In this document: positions 60,001 to 64,000 of the stretch, in pieces
Layout: each line of letters begins with the position of its first letter
Numbering within the stretch: the first letter of the stretch is position 1
NCBI RefSeq assembly: GCF_003590095.1
Contig: NC_039479.1
Location: forward strand, 3,844,001 to 3,908,000
DNA from: Trichoplusia ni
Taxonomy: Eukaryota > Arthropoda > Insecta > Lepidoptera > Noctuidae
DNA length: 64,000 bases
Reading direction: 5' to 3'
Notes under the pieces: generated by a model
Told to the model about the DNA's origin: nothing
Databases searched by the model: none
What the model saw: only the letters and a program-made list of their open reading frames with translations
Program-made: the position numbers and the translations under genes

Positions 60001-61147
60001 CTTTGCAATACCGGTCCTTACATATTCTTTTGGAATTATAAAGTGGTCGCAAAGTGATTTAATTAAACTTCAACGTATCATCAATACCCGTATGACTGCC
60101 AATAGAAAACACCACCCCAGATCGTGTATTCAACGACTTACATTACCCCGCCAAGATGGCGGCAGGGGACTTATAGATATACACAATTTACACCATAATA
60201 TTATCGAAAAGCTACGTAAATATTTCTATACCAAGGCCGAAGAGTCACAACTCCATAAACAAGTAGTGGGAATAGATAAAAAATTAACTCCATTAAACCT
60301 ATGCAACTCTACTTGGCAAATAAAATTGGTGAATAAAGAACAGAAAATGGATATGTGGTCACAAAAGTCTTTGCATGGGAGGCACTTCGCCGATTTACGC
60401 CAAGAACACGTCGACAAGGATGCGTCGAACGAGTGGCTCCGGCGAGGTGAACTTTTCCCAGAAACAGAGGCTTTTGTGATCGCTATCCAAGATCAAGTAA
60501 TTGACACCCGCAACTACCAGAAATTCATCACCCGTATCCCAAACTTACCCACAGATTTATGTAGACGATGCCACAGTAGTTCAGAAACAATTCAACACAT
60601 CACTGGTGCTTGTAAATCAATAGTTCAGACCGATTACAAGCACAGACACGATCAAGTGGCATCTATAATTCACCAGAACTTAGCCCACAAACACTCTTTT
60701 ATAACACAGAAAATTGCATATTATAAATATAAACCCAGCACAGTTTTAGAAAATAATAGATTTAAAATTTATTGGGATCGGACTATTATAACAGACAAAA
60801 CGGTACATTTCAATAGGCCAGATATCACAGTTTTAGATAAAAGTGAGAAGACTGTATTTGTAATAGATGTAGCAGTGTGCAATACTCATAACCTTCTCAC
60901 TACTTATACTGAAAAAATGTCCAAATATGTAGACCTTGCTACTGAAATAAAGCGGCAGTGGCAAGTAGAAACTGTTAAAATAGTACCCATTATAATATCG
61001 ACGACTGGTGTCGTCCCGAAAAGCCTTCAGCCCAACCTAAACCTACTTGATATGCCCAAATCCACACTAACATTACTACAGAAAGCTACGTTGTTGAATA
61101 CCTGTCGTCTCACACGCAAATTTCTCGCTTCATCTTCATCTTCGTAA
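57053..61147 (+). CDS. Dong/R4-like polyprotein: reverse transcriptase plus REL endonuclease
   Basis: A 1364-residue protein that would nick TAA-repeat DNA and copy its own RNA there (target-primed reverse transcription). Residues 1-100 are basic, then Ser/Pro-rich and disordered. Two related modules follow, about 117-190 and 226-300, each with KW(T/S)E..N..I.R.Y and a later (G/A)DQRR; they look like a duplicated DNA- or RNA-binding domain. The RT includes NYRPI (689-693), FIDYKKAFD with Asp762, GIFQGDALSP (821-830) and YMDD (867-870). A CX2CX8HX4C finger lies at 1170-1187. The endonuclease shows RPD (Asp1257) and VFVIDVAV (Asp1272). The start ATG is the first in this frame after a TAA at 57011. 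The first 50 codons are far more GC-rich than the rest. Confidence 0.92.
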   Translation: MNSQNKRYSLRPLPGGRRGASGADAGCHSMRTVGDGGLNRRVPLEQNTTADRSSSPSSSEHSLFSNIPSPSSTHTLFKSPISSPSSMYSFRSTRSTAVVQEAIANLPAPTTGPSRARKKWTESMNRFIWRTYLQITKCETTQMNNYLEPLHQAFNDIYPEMQATRQRLGDQRRAILRRKLLPQHILDEIVSEIQDQIQTNDCHHPIIHNHSQIEHTTQTNINNNTRLKWSEEVNEDIIRCYFEVTEVEVNKTAYRKKLFELFKERHPHLSHVTEQRIADQRRLVFNNKSYENKIVEIRREVELKLTAENHQASIDQNLNIEHRQLIQDYLLDNTPVTLEDSISLSVNSINANNLVPNNIEEYRSIETEFDRAVLQFNNMHPESRPFIPKQKSSRKFAQIVNYLNNVILPRYLSHGLDFNSLHTYIYSAAYAAATCNGTRLKIQENTNRSSDSRKPTWQRRIESRIKKYRLELGRLTQYIAGRRNRKIVKTVEEIMIKYNSHSKHEEPNTEPQHFLDTIKQKLNAISSRLRRYLACTQRKKQNATFVNNEKQFYRTLGNFSQINTEVASETPSPQILQQFWSGIWENPVQHNADADWLNKTAKNVLINEMEFENIPIDTFTRVINSTHNWKAPGTDHIHNYWYKKLTCTHPFIHKHICHFIQSPDIMPSFITHGITYMLPKSSDPTDPANYRPITCLQTIYKIITGCISQLIYKHLENHNILAEQQKGCKQNSQGCKEQLTIDAIVMKQAQTKNRNIHTMFIDYKKAFDSVPHSWLIYILKHYKIHPNIISFLNTSMLQWETKLKLIKNKPITTGPIKIQRGIFQGDALSPLWFCMALNPLSELLNGTNIGFKLKYNNSVHAISHLLYMDDIKLFAATNTDLTKLADITQLFSTDIKMEFGVDKCKIFSVNKGKIQANSYILDTGEQVEPMDENDTYKYLGFHQSKQIHQKFAKSELTNKFKRRLNQILKTHLNSKNTIKAINTFAIPVLTYSFGIIKWSQSDLIKLQRIINTRMTANRKHHPRSCIQRLTLPRQDGGRGLIDIHNLHHNIIEKLRKYFYTKAEESQLHKQVVGIDKKLTPLNLCNSTWQIKLVNKEQKMDMWSQKSLHGRHFADLRQEHVDKDASNEWLRRGELFPETEAFVIAIQDQVIDTRNYQKFITRIPNLPTDLCRRCHSSSETIQHITGACKSIVQTDYKHRHDQVASIIHQNLAHKHSFITQKIAYYKYKPSTVLENNRFKIYWDRTIITDKTVHFNRPDITVLDKSEKTVFVIDVAVCNTHNLLTTYTEKMSKYVDLATEIKRQWQVETVKIVPIIISTTGVVPKSLQPNLNLLDMPKSTLTLLQKATLLNTCRLTRKFLASSSSS

Positions 61148-61160
61148 TAATATGTATACT

Positions 61161-61188
61161 TGTATGTATGTATGTATGTATGTATGTT
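61161..61188. repeat. (TGTA)n microsatellite inside the element's 3' UTR
   Basis: Seven or so TGTA units just after the polyprotein stop. Confidence 0.9.
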
Positions 61189-61222
61189 TGAGATCGATTT
61201 ATCTATAAAAATAATTAGTATG

Positions 61223-61255
61223 GCTAGCACACTTGGTCGTGGCCCGTGTGTTAGC
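61223..61255 (+). other. Stem-loop in the Dong-like 3' UTR
   Basis: GCTAGCACAC (61223-61232) pairs with GTGTGTTAGC (61246-61255), ten pairs including one G-U, around a 13-nt loop. A candidate recognition structure for the encoded reverse transcriptase. Confidence 0.6.
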
Positions 61256-61304
61256 TTCCCTACCCTTTCATTAGAAGGGAGACTACCATAGTAAAATTTC
61301 GAAT

Positions 61305-61318
61305 ATAATAATAATAAT
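61305..61318. repeat. (TAA)n tract, 3' side of Dong-like element
   Basis: TAATAATAATAAT closes the element and matches the 5' tract at 56951-56970. Confidence 0.85.
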
Positions 61319-61510
61319 TTATTTCTTCTTAAAAGTACAAACAACATACATAGGTGACAAAAAATATTTTGGTTTTAAGACGATTGTACAGCTGCATTAT
61401 ATAAATTAACACACTGACTCTCAAACTGAGCCATGCTCGTATTTTGAGGATCGGCGGCACTCCGCTTGAAATGTCTTATATAATCATCTAGTTTTTTTTT
61501 TTTTTTTAAC
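61319..61510 (-). pseudogene. 3' end of an unidentified minus-strand coding element
   Basis: On the minus strand a frame reads LDDYIRHFKRSAADPQNTSM then AQFESQCVNLYNAAVQSS and a TAA stop (61375-61377). About 55 nt of untranslated sequence follow, with AATAAA running into (TTA)n, exactly where the Dong-like element begins. Upstream the frame is a poly-Lys/poly-A tract (16 T on the + strand, 61492-61507), beyond which I cannot follow it. It may be the tail of a LINE, a DNA transposon gene or a processed pseudogene. Its TTA-rich tail seems to have been the Dong-like target. Confidence 0.4.
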
Positions 61511-64000
61511 ATTTGACCCTAATACACGAACTATATAAATAACCAATTAAAACTTTTAAATCCCCGAGTTTTCCTACACACGGTTAATAAGTGGGTAGTT
61601 TCCCCAATGAAAATGTTAACATACCGTCGGAATTATATGAATAAACTTACTTTATGAAGTTCACGGCTAATCTTTTCACCGATAATAATCCTAGACACGT
61701 CGGCACGAAAGAAACTGAAATAAAAGATAATTAAACGATTAACAAACTCCCCAAAGTTATTACGTTATTGTATTAAATTATTAATAAACTGCTTTAATTC
61801 TAGATTTATCTTTTTGTATTTATAAAAGCCAGAAATAAATTATTATTAATTTCTTCTACTTAGTATACGTAATTTACAAATTTACTCTCCCTACATGATC
61901 AATTTGATCTTAATTATGACAATTAATTGACTACACATTTTTTTAATTATAAATAACATTTTATCTTTTTTTGTCATCCACAAATAATGTTATTTTACGC
62001 TAGCTCAACTCTTTAATGTTTCTTTCTTATCTTCTTAATATTTTTGACGTCTTAATGAAATCTGAGATACCAAAAAAAATCTAAGCACAGTTATCAACAT
62101 TCAGCCAACGTATCGCGTTGAATTCACCTTCTTACCGATTGTAAAAACCTACGCTATCCGAGTAAAGAGTAATCTGTATCGATTGTTACGTGAACAGCAG
62201 GCTAATACCCTGAATGAAACATGAAGTGAAAAGGGAAAGGTCACTCGGCCCTGCAGAACTCCGCGCTGACACTTAAATATTGACATTGCAATTTGCTTGC
62301 GAACGCGTAACTACGTGCTAATTTCTTGTAAATGTTAAATCTTTAGTCATTCAAGCTATCAAGCACTGTGATAGCATTAACATTTCGTGAAGCACTTAGC
62401 TAGGTAAGAACCGATTTTGAAAGAAATTTGTCAGAGGGTTATTACGTCAAAGATTCTTTAGCCAAAATACAAAAAAATTGTATTTATTTCTTCTAAAACA
62501 ACTTAGCATTTCAAGAACATACGCAATAGATACGATAGTTTATAAACCAATACGCAAGAATACGGAGTTTTAAAAAAAGCATTGTTGAATATAACAGAAT
62601 TTTATACAAAGAAAAGTGTGAATTGATTGTGTCTAGGTTAAACTTGCATTTCGTTTAAGTCACTCTCTCACATAAAAACCAAAATACTCAATTTGTTTAT
62701 CTGTCCCAGAGTTATGGCGGGTTCTTAGAAAACGAATGTATTTATTTCGTGATACAGTATTGGATATTAAATTACTTTTACTGAGTGATATTAGGCAAAT
62801 GTAAGAATTATCCACGAAAACGATAATTTATTTTCTAAACATCTTTACTGAATAACCAAAACGCTTTCGTAGTCACGAAACTGAATATTGAAAGCTTTGC
62901 ATATTGGAATGTTTTTTTTTATTTAAATCTATCAGTAGTATAAACAAAACTCGTATTCATAAAACACTTACAGAAAACTCTTGTAAAATAAATTGAAGTA
63001 TTCGGATTGGTTCTTATTTTAAACAAGATTTACAGTATTAAAATTTAATTTAAAAACTCAAATATCAAAATAACAGAGTGTGGTATACAATCTTTTTTTC
63101 AAATTAATTTATGGGACACAGAATACTCGACCTTCTGTACCGACTTGTAATATGATTTATATCCTAAAAACTTTTCACACAGATGAGGTTCGAGACCGCA
63201 AACCTCTGTGCTGCCAACATCCTAAATTCTAATAATATCTTAGCCCTATTGACATCCGAACTGACGTACTTAGTACAGGCACTGATCTGGACACTCCGTC
63301 CTTCGATTCCACAAACTCTTGACCGGTCTGACAAGCGCCCAACTTCACGTAGTTGTAAACATGCGTCGAGTGCTTGATCTGAACTTTACCCGCAAGCGTC
63401 AATTCTAGCACTTACTTCTTCAAGAGGCGAGCTTTGAGAGCTGGCAACGTGAAGAGCTGGCAACGTCGCCGCAAACTAAAGACAACTTGACTTCTTGAAG
63501 CTATTTTAAGTTTTCATGCGGTTTCAGACATTGTTTTTCTCTAAAAATTGTCATGAATTACAGCTAGCTAAATCTATCATCATAGTTTATCAAAAGAGGT
63601 TACAAGAGGCTAAAGGAGGTTCCTTGTGGCGATCAATTTACCGCAATCTTTAACAAAGTATTTTATGACGTTTAAAATTGATGAATGTGCAAACTATCGA
63701 GATAGCCGACCGACGCGAGCATAGTTTAACGTTCCAATTCCAATATTAGTTTTATGACTCCATCGTTTTTCGATGAATCTGCCAATTTTTGCTTGAATAA
63801 AACAACTATTTCTGTGTGGTGTTTTCCGCTGGATTTAAGTAGCATCACCTAAATTTACTGATGATGAAGCTGTCAAAAAGAACAAAACGCTCCCCGTTCA
63901 ATGTGGTGTTACCATTTTATATAAAATTAAAAAAATGCTCGCCTAAGCTTAGAATATCACGGTCCCCATTCAAATACCGAAAATAAAAACAAAAAGACAT
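61511..64000. other. AT-rich right flank without a supportable gene
   Basis: A 64-codon frame at 63183-63377 (MRFETANLCAAN...) follows a fair acceptor (CTTTTCACACAG) and sits in a more GC-rich patch, but an equally long frame lies on the other strand (63229-63411) and neither has a known domain. Directly after it GAGCTGGCAACGTGA is duplicated in tandem (63437-63467). The rest shows no repeats or coding signal I recognise. Confidence 0.4.
63437..63467. repeat. 15-16 bp tandem duplication
   Basis: AGAGCTGGCAACGT occurs twice in a row with a two-base spacer. Confidence 0.75.

Larger units (their letters stand above)
56971..61304 (+). mobile_element. Dong/R4-like non-LTR retrotransposon, apparently complete
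   Basis: About 4.3 kb lie between (TAA)n tracts, encoding one long polyprotein with a central reverse transcriptase, a C-terminal CCHC finger and a restriction-enzyme-like endonuclease. That domain order and the TAA target match the Dong/R4 clade. There is no A-tail; instead the 3' UTR (61148-61304) ends at the TAA tract, as expected when the repeat itself primes integration. The reading frame has no stop or frameshift, and the 5' end starts only 3 bp before a leader ORF, so the copy seems full length or nearly so and could be active or recently inserted. Confidence 0.88.
61148..61304 (+). other. 3' UTR of the Dong-like element
   Basis: About 157 nt containing a (TGTA)n run (61161-61188) and a stable hairpin (61223-61255), ending at the TAA tract. 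In related elements the 3' UTR RNA is what the reverse transcriptase binds; that role is inferred here. Confidence 0.7.

Noticed and set aside
1..64000. CRISPR arrays, bacterial operons, rRNA genes or viral genes
   Set aside because: No evenly spaced direct repeats, no ribosomal sequence, no bacterial gene packing and no viral structural or replication gene were seen; the reverse-transcriptase genes belong to non-LTR retrotransposons.

Overview
The window looks like AT-rich nuclear DNA from a moth or butterfly. Supporting this are very low gene density, a split protein-coding gene with consensus GT-AG junctions, many tRNA-headed SINE fragments, and repeat families I recognise as common in Lepidoptera. 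There are also non-LTR elements of the Dong, R1-like and CR1/Jockey-like types and DNA transposons of the Transib and mariner-like types. I see no bacterial operons, CRISPR arrays or genuine tRNA/rRNA genes. The species cannot be named from this sequence alone.

The only host gene I can name is the hyperpolarization-activated cyclic-nucleotide-gated channel (Ih/HCN), on the + strand. Exon 36952-37228 encodes the cytoplasmic segment just before S1. Two alternative first coding exons, 31688-31763 and 33782-33791, both end in the same phase (one nucleotide of a codon) before consensus GTAAGT donors. Either joins exon 36952 in frame. A CpG-rich promoter-like block lies upstream of the first one. 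The membrane-spanning exons are not visible and probably lie beyond the right edge, so most of the right half would be first-intron sequence. GC-rich promoter-like blocks also occur near 1.0-1.2 kb and 41.15-41.35 kb.

The rest is mobile-element archaeology. At 16846-19844 sits a Transib (the transposase superfamily related to RAG1). It has a perfect 5-bp target duplication (TGACG), ends starting CACGGTG, unusually long terminal inverted repeats (about 340 bp, nearly identical) and a broken transposase in which all three catalytic acidic residues are still visible. At 49958-52597 lies a mariner-like element with perfect terminal inverted repeats. Its transposase has been deleted internally, so the N-terminal 'YGEARGNA' block is fused to the C-terminal 'GGHFE' block, and a 5'-truncated CR1/Jockey-like LINE lies inside it on the opposite strand. 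At 56971-61304 is a complete-looking Dong/R4-like non-LTR retrotransposon inserted between (TAA)n repeats. It has an uninterrupted 1364-codon polyprotein and a 28-codon leader ORF whose stop overlaps the polyprotein start.

Between these are SINE-like tRNA-derived fragments (22.2-24.4, 29.6, 44.6, 47.4 and 55.9 kb), five same-orientation fragments of one dispersed repeat (20.4, 25.0, 27.1, 48.8, 55.1 kb), an inverted pair of another (15.1 and 38.5 kb), a minus-strand R1-like LINE tail (28.0-28.5 kb) and short satellites and hairpins. A possible small spliced minus-strand gene lies at 14195-14854. Stretches not described hold no coding signal I can support.
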